Shown here: piece after piece, positions 1 through 4,758 of the stretch
Layout of the letters: every line of letters starts with the position of its first letter
Position numbering within the stretch: the first letter of the stretch is position 1
NCBI GenBank assembly: GCA_002785585.1
Contig: PEUI01000310.1
Coordinates: 1 to 7,676 of the forward strand
Reading direction: 5' to 3'
From: Lysobacterales bacterium CG02_land_8_20_14_3_00_62_12
GTDB taxonomy: Bacteria; Pseudomonadota; Gammaproteobacteria; Xanthomonadales; Ahniellaceae
Length of the DNA stretch: 7,676 bases
Translations under genes and position numbers: made by a program
Notes under the pieces: generated by a model
Databases searched by the model: none
Seen by the model: the letters and a program-made list of their open reading frames with translations, nothing else
Told to the model about the DNA's origin: nothing

Positions 1-1
1 G

Positions 2-502
2 TTTGGTCACGCCGGCGGCTTGGTCGGCGATCAACTGCTGGTCTGCGATGGCGTCACCGCGAAGCGCGACGGCAACGGCAAAGCCACTTTTGCGCTGACC
101 CGCGACTGCTATCAAGGCGACCTGGACCCGCACGCCATCGGCACCATCCGTTGGCAGCAGGTGACAGCCCACCCCGGTCCGCCGCGCTATCGCATGGCCG
201 CCACCGGCACCGGCCAAGGCGGCGGCCGCGTGGTCTTTGCCGGCGGCAGCCCCAATCCCTACAACTACGATGGCATCGGCTATGACGGCGTACCTTCGTC
301 AGCCAGCGCGCAGGTCTACAGTTACGCCTTCGCCAGTGGCCGCTGGCAACAACACGCCGATACCGCAGTCGCCACCATGGACCATCGCGGCATGATCGAA
401 TACGCCGGCAATTTTTATCTGATCGGCGGCATGCGCGACCCACAAACCGTCAGCGCCGAGGTGCTGAGTTTTCGCATCGGGCCGTTCGCAACGGCCGAAT
501 GA
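2..502 (+). CDS. Kelch-repeat / galactose-oxidase-like beta-propeller protein (C-terminal part)
   Basis: The reading frame is open from the first bases of the window, so this is the last 166 or so residues of a longer protein whose start lies to the left; the in-frame TTG at 20 is probably not a real start. Kelch-type blade signatures are visible: a glycine doublet in FGHAGG, another in VVFAGGSPNPYNYDG, and a closing FYLIGGM, separated by beta-strand-like stretches with aromatic residues (YSYAFASGRW, VLSFRIG). Kelch beta-propellers of the galactose oxidase fold serve as binding or catalytic scaffolds, often exported. The copper ligands and any signal peptide would lie in the missing part, so enzymatic activity cannot be judged. 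The stop is 19 bp before the next gene on the same strand, so the two may be co-transcribed. The family call is fairly sure; the function is unknown. Confidence 0.7.
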   Translation, partial: FGHAGGLVGDQLLVCDGVTAKRDGNGKATFALTRDCYQGDLDPHAIGTIRWQQVTAHPGPPRYRMAATGTGQGGGRVVFAGGSPNPYNYDGIGYDGVPSSASAQVYSYAFASGRWQQHADTAVATMDHRGMIEYAGNFYLIGGMRDPQTVSAEVLSFRIGPFATAE

Positions 503-521
503 ATCCAACACCATCGCCACC

Positions 522-1298
522 ATGCACCAGAACCCGCCACTGATCGGCATTTCACCCAGAATCCTGCGCCAGGTGCCCAGGGAGCTGGGTTTTCGGGGCA
601 AGACCTTGCAGTATCTGGAACAGTCCGTCACCCAGTGGGCGATGGGCTGCGGTGGCATCGTGGTGATGCTGCCGACGGTGCAGCGGGAAGGCACCATCGA
701 CCATCGGGAAATTCATGTCGATGACTACGCCCTGCGCTGCGACGGGCTGATTTTGCAAGGCGGCGCCGATCTTGATCCCGCGAGTTATGGTGAAGTACCG
801 CGTGCCTGCAACGGGGAACTGGATTCGATTCGAGACCAATTTGAATTGGCCTTGGTGCGCGCCTTCGTCGAACGCGGCAAGCCAGTATTAGGACTGTGTC
901 GCGGCATGCAGCTGATCAATGTCGCCTTCGGCGGCAGCTTGTACCAGGATCTGCTTGCCGACGGTGCCACCACCCAAAATCACGTCGATGCCGATGCTTA
1001 TGACCAACACGGCCATCTGATCCATTTGACCCCAGCGGGTAGCTTTCAGCGTTGGCACCAAACCGCACAGGCCCGGGTCAATTCCATCCATCACCAAGGC
1101 ATCAAAACGCTGGCGGCGGGATTCGTCGTCGAAGCCCATGCGGAGGACGGGGTAATCGAAGCGATCCGTCGACAAGGCGAAGCATTTGTCGTCGGCGTGC
1201 AATGGCATCCGGAGTTCCACTGGCAGACCGACGCGACGTTGTTGTCGCCAATACCGCTGATGCGCGCCTTTCTGGAAGCGGCGGCCAAACCTGGCTGA
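522..1298 (+). CDS. Gamma-glutamyl-gamma-aminobutyrate hydrolase family protein (class I glutamine amidotransferase fold, peptidase C26)
   Basis: This 258-residue protein is close to the length of E. coli PuuD (about 254). It has the class I amidotransferase layout: N-terminal PLIGISPRI strand, LILQGGADLDPASYG loop (oxyanion region), nucleophile elbow GLCRGMQLINVAFGG with Cys126 (codon 897-899), and VGVQWHPEFHW carrying His229 and Glu231, which complete the Cys-His-Glu triad. Family members hydrolyse gamma-glutamyl amides in the cytoplasm; PuuD releases GABA from gamma-Glu-GABA in putrescine breakdown. No other puu genes (puuA, puuB, puuC) are in view, so the substrate is open. The ATG at 522 puts the usual N-terminal strand right at the start, although no good Shine-Dalgarno precedes it. 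The gene follows the kelch gene by 19 bp and is followed after 126 bp by a YbdK-type ligase, which suggests a gamma-glutamyl compound as substrate. Confidence 0.88.
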   Translation: MHQNPPLIGISPRILRQVPRELGFRGKTLQYLEQSVTQWAMGCGGIVVMLPTVQREGTIDHREIHVDDYALRCDGLILQGGADLDPASYGEVPRACNGELDSIRDQFELALVRAFVERGKPVLGLCRGMQLINVAFGGSLYQDLLADGATTQNHVDADAYDQHGHLIHLTPAGSFQRWHQTAQARVNSIHHQGIKTLAAGFVVEAHAEDGVIEAIRRQGEAFVVGVQWHPEFHWQTDATLLSPIPLMRAFLEAAAKPG

Positions 1299-1424
1299 TC
1301 CACACCACCACCGACAGAGCGCCGAATCCAGGCAGTGATTTGGCATCATGGATTTTGTGTTTTTACCGATTCCTAACGCCAACGCTGGGATAGTCAGCGA
1401 CCCGCCAGACATCGAGTCGATCCC

Positions 1425-2558
1425 ATGACCCATGACGGACCCTACACCTTTGGGGTGGAAGAAGAGTTTTTTCTCGCCGACCGCGACCGCGCGCAAATCT
1501 TGAAGCGAATGCGCGCCGGGTTTGTCGGTGATTGCCAGGCCCGCCTCGGCGCCCAGGTCCAGTACGAAATGCTGCAATCGCAGATTGAAACCAACACCGT
1601 GATTTGTACGCGCCCCGAACAGCTGGAAGCCGAACTTAGACGTCTGCGGCGCGGCTTGATCGAGGTGGCTGACCAGCACGGCATCGCGATTGTCGCTGCC
1701 GGCACGTTTCCGATGGCCGAATGGCGCGAGCAGGTTCATACCGATCAACCACGCTATCAAAAATTGGTCGACGACTTTCAAATTATCGGTCGACGCAATC
1801 TTCTGTGTGGTCTGCATGTTCATGTGGCGCCGCCGATTGGCACCGATCGCGTCGACGTGATGAACCGTTTGCTGCCATGGCTGCCCTTGTTTCTGGCTCT
1901 GAGCAGTTCCTCACCCTTCTGGAATCGTGGCCGCACCGGCCTGATGAGCTATCGACAAGCCGCCTACGACGAATGGCCGCGCACCGGCATCCCGGGCTAC
2001 TTTCATGGCGAGGCCGATTACCAATCGTTCGTATCCACGTTGGTGCAGGCCGGGGTAATTGTCGACGCCGGATTTCTGTGGTGGGCGGTGCGGCCATCGG
2101 CCCGCTATCCAACGATTGAACTGCGCATCTGCGATGCCTGCACCCAGGTGGAAGTCGCCGCCGCCGTTGCCAATCTGTTCCGTTGTCTGGTGCGATTACT
2201 GGTGCGGCGCCCAGAGATTGGACGTGCCCGCTCGTCGATGACGCGCATGCTCATCGAAGAAAACCGCTGGCAGGCCAAACGCCATGGCATCCGCGCCGAA
2301 TTTGTCGATATCGACATCGGCCCCAGCCGAAAAACGGTGGCGCAATGCCTGTCCGAATTGTTGGTGCTGTGCGCTGAAGACGCCCAGCATTTTCGCTGTG
2401 AGCCGGCATTGGTCCAGCTCGGCCGCAGCTTCGATACCGGCAGCAGCGCGGAATGTCAGTTGGCCGTATACCATGCGGCCCGCGACGCTGGCGTGTCCCG
2501 CGCCGAAAGCTGCCGACGCGTGAGCCGATGGCTGATGGCCGAAACCCGCAAAACATAG
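1425..2558 (+). CDS. Carboxylate-amine ligase, YbdK family (glutamate-cysteine ligase type 2, GCS2)
   Basis: The 377-residue product matches the YbdK/GCS2 family in length and motifs. GVEEEFF at residues 10-16 is the acidic ATP/Mg-binding strand of the glutamine-synthetase-like fold. LLCGLHVHV around residues 127-134 contains the paired His131/His133, followed by the LSSSSPFW segment near 160-166, and WAVRPSARYPTIELRICD around 220-237 supplies conserved Arg and Glu residues. The family joins a carboxylate (typically the gamma-carboxyl of glutamate) to an amine using ATP; E. coli YbdK has only weak gamma-glutamylcysteine synthetase activity, and its real substrate is not settled. A GAG 8 nt upstream of the ATG is a weak ribosome site. 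The 126-bp gap before it contains an AT-richer stretch (about 1338-1377) that might hold a promoter, though I could not find a convincing -10/-35 pair. It converges on the response regulator, 49 bp away. The family is sure; the substrate is unknown. Confidence 0.9.
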   Translation: MTHDGPYTFGVEEEFFLADRDRAQILKRMRAGFVGDCQARLGAQVQYEMLQSQIETNTVICTRPEQLEAELRRLRRGLIEVADQHGIAIVAAGTFPMAEWREQVHTDQPRYQKLVDDFQIIGRRNLLCGLHVHVAPPIGTDRVDVMNRLLPWLPLFLALSSSSPFWNRGRTGLMSYRQAAYDEWPRTGIPGYFHGEADYQSFVSTLVQAGVIVDAGFLWWAVRPSARYPTIELRICDACTQVEVAAAVANLFRCLVRLLVRRPEIGRARSSMTRMLIEENRWQAKRHGIRAEFVDIDIGPSRKTVAQCLSELLVLCAEDAQHFRCEPALVQLGRSFDTGSSAECQLAVYHAARDAGVSRAESCRRVSRWLMAETRKT

Positions 2559-2575
2559 CCGGAACAAGCGTTGGC

Positions 2576-2605
2576 GGCGCCGACCAAATCAAATTGGGTC
2601 GCGCC
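2576..2605. terminator. Bulged hairpin between convergent genes, possible bidirectional terminator
   Basis: GGCGCCGACC (2576-2585) pairs with GGTCGCGCC (2597-2605), giving nine base pairs with one bulged C and an 11-nt AT-rich loop. It lies in the 49-bp gap between the stops of the YbdK-type ligase and the response regulator, where a shared terminator is expected. Neither side has a U-tract, so intrinsic termination would be weak. The pairing is seen directly; the role is inferred. Confidence 0.35.
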
Positions 2606-2607
2606 CG

Positions 2608-3255
2608 CTAACGACGCTGTCCAGGATCGACCAACCCGAACTGGATCGCCAGACGCACCAAGGTCACGTCGCTATCCACACCCAACTTGGAGAAGGCGTT
2701 GTATTTGTGGCTCGCCACGGTTTTTTTGCTGACATGCAGACGATTGCCGATCTCGACCATATCTTCGCCGTGCACCACGCCGACGACAATTTCGGTCTCG
2801 CGCTGGGTCAGCGTATCGAACGGCGATTTGGCATGGCCATTGATGGCGTTGATCGCCATCGCCTGGGCGACGTGCTGACTGATGTGTTTGCCGCCCGCCG
2901 CAACGGTGCGAATGGCGCTGACCAATTCGTCCATCGGGCACGCCTTGGTGATGAATCCGGCTGCCCCCAACTCAAGAAACTTGCGCGGGAACGGCGAATC
3001 TTCAAGGGCAGTCACCGCGATCAATCGCGCCTGCGGATTGCCGCGCAGGATACGGGTTGCCGCTTCCAGCCCGGTCATGCCCGGCAGATTCACGTCCATC
3101 AAAATGACATCGGGGACCAGTTCGCGTGACAAACGCACGCCGTCTTCGCCACTGCCGGCCTCGCCCACCACGGTGATATCCGCCTGCTGCGACAGCACTG
3201 CACGAAAAGCGGTTCGAATCATTGCGTGATCGTCGACGATCAGCACGGTCGTCAT
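2608..3255 (-). CDS. uvrY: NarL/LuxR-family response regulator, UvrY/GacA type
   Basis: The 215-residue protein has an N-terminal receiver domain (about 1-118) with the acidic pair Asp8/Asp9, phospho-acceptor Asp54 in VILMDVNLPGM, Thr82 and Lys104. A C-terminal LuxR-type helix-turn-helix follows (about 145-210), with TLTQRETEIVVGV, VEIGNRLHVSKKTVASHKYNAFSKLGV and LAIQFGLV. The wording, notably SPFPRKFLELGAAGF and YNAFSKLGVDSDV, follows UvrY/GacA, the partner of the BarA/GacS histidine kinase. Phosphorylated GacA-type regulators activate small RNAs that titrate CsrA/RsmA. The frame extends 66 codons further upstream, but the ATG at 3255 is chosen because the receiver domain starts there and GGGGA lies 6 nt before it. 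In E. coli and Pseudomonas this gene precedes uvrC; here its 3' end meets a convergent ligase gene, so it stands alone. No kinase is in view. The UvrY/GacA assignment, rather than another NarL-type regulator, is likely but not certain. Confidence 0.85.
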   Translation of the reverse strand: MTTVLIVDDHAMIRTAFRAVLSQQADITVVGEAGSGEDGVRLSRELVPDVILMDVNLPGMTGLEAATRILRGNPQARLIAVTALEDSPFPRKFLELGAAGFITKACPMDELVSAIRTVAAGGKHISQHVAQAMAINAINGHAKSPFDTLTQRETEIVVGVVHGEDMVEIGNRLHVSKKTVASHKYNAFSKLGVDSDVTLVRLAIQFGLVDPGQRR

Positions 3256-3261
3256 GGTGAT

Positions 3262-3266
3262 TCCCC
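3262..3266 (-). promoter_or_regulatory. Ribosome binding site deciding the start of the response regulator
   Basis: On the - strand GGGGA sits 6 nt before the ATG at 3255. It supports the 215-residue form over the 66-residue N-terminal extension, whose arginine- and proline-rich sequence resembles no receiver domain. Confidence 0.6.
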
Positions 3267-3310
3267 GGTGCGAAGTGACCGACCGATCATGCGCGGTCTG
3301 GCCGGCAAAG

Positions 3311-3328
3311 AGCAAGAAGTTTCTCGCT
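3311..3328. repeat. Imperfect 18-bp palindrome in the response-regulator leader
   Basis: AGCAAGAA (3311-3318) and TTCTCGCT (3321-3328) are inverted copies with one mismatch across a 2-bp centre. The gap is too short for an RNA hairpin, so if it matters it would be as a protein-binding half-site pair. It lies 56-73 bp upstream of the regulator's start codon. The symmetry is visible; a function is a guess. Confidence 0.3.
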
Positions 3329-3347
3329 GGCTTCCCCGAGGAAGCCA
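3328..3347 (-). repeat. Perfect 8-bp stem, 4-nt loop hairpin in the response-regulator leader
   Basis: TGGCTTCC (3328-3335) and GGAAGCCA (3340-3347) are perfect inverted repeats around a 4-nt loop. It begins 73 bp upstream of the response-regulator ATG, so if transcription starts further upstream it would fold in the 5' leader mRNA. On the - strand it reads TGGCTTCC, loop TCGG, GGAAGCCA. The sequence after it (GCGAGAAACTTCTTGCTC) is not a clean U-tract, so an attenuator is possible but not shown. Confidence 0.5.
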
Positions 3348-3386
3348 TCCACCCAAGAGATCGGCTGGGAAAAGATGGGCGGCCGA

Positions 3387-3411
3387 CGCCGCGCAATGGC
3401 GCTGCGCGGCG
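3387..3411. repeat. GC-rich 9-bp inverted repeat (hairpin)
   Basis: CGCCGCGCA (3387-3395) and TGCGCGGCG (3403-3411) are perfect inverted copies around a 7-nt loop. It is followed on the + strand by CAACGGTTTT, which superficially resembles a terminator, but no + strand gene ends here: the nearest transcript toward it would be antisense to the response-regulator leader. It may be another palindromic repeat of the same class as the REP units to the right, although it lacks their GTGGGAGCG head. Confidence 0.45.
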
Positions 3412-3474
3412 CAACGGTTTTGGGCAGCTCGGCGCGCTGCGGTCTGGCGCCATGACCAGAACTTCAGTGCCTCG

Positions 3475-3542
3475 GTGGGAGCGCCGACCAGCATCGCGAC
3501 CGCTGTACGGGCGAGCATCGCGACGCTTCTCGGCGCTCCCAC
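3475..3542. repeat. REP-like inverted pair (REPIN-like unit)
   Basis: GTGGGAGCGCCGA (3475-3487) recurs as its exact reverse complement at 3530-3542, a perfect 13-bp inverted repeat with 42 bp between. Each arm is followed, inward, by a GCATCGCGAC element: AGCATCGCGAC occurs at 3490-3500 and again, as a direct copy, at 3514-3524. Read on the - strand, the right-hand unit runs GTGGGAGCG...GTCGCGATGC, the layout of REP elements (conserved head plus imperfect GC palindrome) common in Pseudomonas and, as I recall, Xanthomonadaceae. Two REPs in opposite orientation form a REPIN, which is mobilised by a RAYT transposase encoded elsewhere. The repeats are seen directly; the class is by resemblance. 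Confidence 0.7.
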
Positions 3543-3552
3543 AACGGCTAAG

Positions 3553-3572
3553 GCATCGCGAGTCGCTCCCAC
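3553..3572 (-). repeat. Third REP-like unit
   Basis: On the - strand this reads GTGGGAGCG, A, CTCGCGATGC, with the same head and tail as the unit at 3514-3542 but a shorter middle, and in the same orientation, 30 bp away. Its centre holds the small palindrome GCGA-C-TCGC. A 10-bp piece around it, AAGGCATCGC (3550-3559), recurs at 3625-3634 and may mark a decayed fourth unit. Confidence 0.65.
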
Positions 3573-3611
3573 TATCTGTCGGCTGCCTCCGAAGCGCGGC
3601 ATGGGCGCTGC

Positions 3612-3640
3612 TTTACAGCACTGGAAGGCATCGCTAGGCT
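3612..3640 (+). promoter_or_regulatory. Candidate sigma70-type promoter for cysB
   Basis: TTTACA (3612-3617) matches five of six bases of the -35 consensus, and TAGGCT (3635-3640) keeps the key T, A and final T of a -10, with the ideal 17-bp spacing. Initiation near 3647 would give a leader of about 93 nt before the cysB ATG. The -10 is weak, as expected for a controlled promoter. The AAGGCATCGC repeat forms part of the spacer. Confidence 0.35.
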
Positions 3641-3653
3641 CGACCTATCTTTT

Positions 3654-3663
3654 TATCGCGATA
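3654..3663. promoter_or_regulatory. Perfect palindrome TATCGCGATA, possible operator upstream of cysB
   Basis: TATCGCGATA is a perfect 10-bp palindrome, loosely flanked by CCTA (3644-3647) and TAGG (3665-3668) in inverted orientation. It sits just downstream of the candidate promoter and 76 bp before the cysB start. E. coli CysB represses its own gene by binding at its promoter, so an autoregulatory site here is plausible, but the palindrome is short and no CysB consensus can be confirmed. Confidence 0.3.
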
Positions 3664-3739
3664 CTAGGATATTTGCCGACTTCGGCCACGCTTGTCGGTG
3701 GCACCGCGCCTCTGCCCCGAATCCCCGAGCACCGCCGTC

Positions 3740-4744
3740 ATGACCCTGACCCAATTGCGCTACATCATCGCCATCGCCGACGCGCAATTGAACATCACCC
3801 AGGCGGCGGCGAAGGTGCATGCCACCCAGCCAGGCTTGTCCAAGCAGCTCAAGCAACTCGAAGACGAACTCGGCTTTCTGTTGTTTACGCGGCGCGCGCG
3901 GAGCATCGAGGCGATCACCCCAGCGGGGGTGAAAGTCATTCAGCACGCCCGCACCATTCTCGCCGAGGCCGCCAACATCCGCGCGCTGGCGGCCAATCTG
4001 CGCGGCGAGGAAGCCGGTGAGTTGCACATCGCCACCACCCATACGCAGGCGCGCTATGTGTTGCCAAGACCGCTGGCGGCGCTGAAGCAGCGCTATCCGC
4101 AAGTCGCCATCCACGTCGCCCCCGGCGGTGATGCCGAGACCCTGGCGCGCCACGCCAATGGCGAGGCCGATATCGCCATCCTCAGCAGCGCCGGGACCCC
4201 GCCCGAGGCAGATTTGGCGCTACCGATCTACCACTGGGATCGCGTTGCCCTGGTGCCGCGGGGACACCCCCTGGCAATGCTCGGGCGGCCGCTGACGCTG
4301 GCCGATTTGATCGCCTATCCGCTGGTCAGTTACGAGTCCAGCCGGGCGGCCGATTCTTCGTTGCGTCGCGCTTTCAGCGCGGCCGGCTTGAATCCCGAAA
4401 TCAGCATCACCGCGCGCGACGCCGATCTGATCAAGACCTATGTGCGCACCGGCCTCGGCGTCGGCATTCTGGCGGAAATGGCGATCGACGGCAGCGATGC
4501 CGACCTGGTCGCGCTGCCGACCCTCGGCTTGTTCCCGCTGTGCACGACCTGGTTGCTGATCCGCAAGGATCGCGTGCTGCGCGATTACGCCGAGGCCTTG
4601 ATCCGTACGCTGATTCCCGACATTGACCTGCGCGACTTGCGGCGTGCGTTGCGCGACGACGCCCCGCTGCAAGTTGCGGCCCAGCATTGGTCGCAACGTC
4701 AGGATCTATCGCGGCAAATGCCGCTGGCCGAGTTTCAGATCTGA
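3740..4744 (+). CDS. cysB: LysR-type transcriptional regulator CysB (sulfur assimilation)
   Basis: The 334-residue protein is collinear with E. coli CysB (324). An N-terminal winged helix-turn-helix (about 1-60: MTLTQLRYIIAIAD, AAAKVHATQPGLSKQLKQLEDELG, TPAGVKVI) is followed by an effector domain with IATTHTQARYVLP, PIYHWDRVALV and DADLIKTYVRTGLGVG. Thr100, Thr102 and Gln103 fall at exactly the numbers of the E. coli sulfate/N-acetylserine contacts, and Ser149 replaces Thr149. The E. coli segment around Thr202 (FTGRS) is replaced by SSRAADS, so that contact is missing. CysB-type regulators activate cys genes when sulfur is short, with O-/N-acetylserine as inducer and sulfide or thiosulfate as anti-inducers. 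The ATG at 3740 is preferred over one 48 bp upstream because MTLTQLRYI aligns with the family N-terminus. It converges on cysJIH, 12 bp from the end of cysH, which supports the assignment. Confidence 0.92.
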   Translation: MTLTQLRYIIAIADAQLNITQAAAKVHATQPGLSKQLKQLEDELGFLLFTRRARSIEAITPAGVKVIQHARTILAEAANIRALAANLRGEEAGELHIATTHTQARYVLPRPLAALKQRYPQVAIHVAPGGDAETLARHANGEADIAILSSAGTPPEADLALPIYHWDRVALVPRGHPLAMLGRPLTLADLIAYPLVSYESSRAADSSLRRAFSAAGLNPEISITARDADLIKTYVRTGLGVGILAEMAIDGSDADLVALPTLGLFPLCTTWLLIRKDRVLRDYAEALIRTLIPDIDLRDLRRALRDDAPLQVAAQHWSQRQDLSRQMPLAEFQI

Positions 4745-4746
4745 TC

Positions 4747-4758
4747 GAACCACGGTTC
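4747..4758. repeat. Short inverted repeat between convergent cysB and cysH
   Basis: GAACC and GGTTC are separated by 2 bp (4747-4758) and cover nearly the whole 12-bp gap between the cysB and cysH stop codons, reaching into the cysH stop. It is too tight to be a normal terminator hairpin and has no U-tract. No other terminator is visible, so the two transcripts probably overlap at their 3' ends. Confidence 0.25.

Larger units (their letters stand above)
3256..3739. other. 484-bp non-coding spacer between divergent uvrY-like gene and cysB
   Basis: No credible gene lies here. Open frames that cross it are arginine- and alanine-rich and run into cysB or the regulator out of frame. From left to right it holds the ribosome site and leader of the response regulator with an imperfect palindrome and a tight hairpin (3311-3347), a GC-rich hairpin (3387-3411), a REP-like cluster (3475-3572), a candidate promoter for cysB (3612-3640) and a perfect 10-bp palindrome (3654-3663). 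Both flanking genes must be driven from within it. Confidence 0.75.

Noticed and set aside
1338..1377. Possible promoter (TTGGCA and a T-rich stretch) before the YbdK-type ligase
   Set aside because: No -10-like hexamer lies at 16-18 bp from TTGGCA; the best candidates match too poorly to report as a feature.
888..1823. 311-codon open frame on the - strand
   Set aside because: It runs antisense through the end of the gamma-glutamyl hydrolase and the start of the YbdK-type ligase, both of which have clear family motifs; its own translation shows no domain and is a GC-rich shadow frame.
3256..3453. 66-codon N-terminal extension of the response regulator
   Set aside because: The receiver domain begins exactly at the ATG at 3255, which has GGGGA 6 nt upstream; the extension is low-complexity and covers the leader hairpins.
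3475..3572. CRISPR array interpretation of the repeated 11-13 bp units
   Set aside because: The repeats are short, in mixed orientation and unevenly spaced, and no cas gene is nearby; REP-like elements explain them better.
3692..3739. 16-codon N-terminal extension of CysB
   Set aside because: The family begins with the M-x-L-x-Q-LRY pattern, which starts at 3740; the extra residues do not align with known CysB proteins.
3256..3739. Search for a GacA-type upstream box (TGTAAG...CTTACA) or a small RNA gene
   Set aside because: No such inverted repeat was found by eye, and there is no stem with a U-tract that would close a small RNA convincingly.
3226..4020. 264-codon open frame on the + strand across the spacer
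   Set aside because: It crosses the REP cluster and enters cysB out of frame, and its product is rich in Arg, Ala and Pro without motifs.
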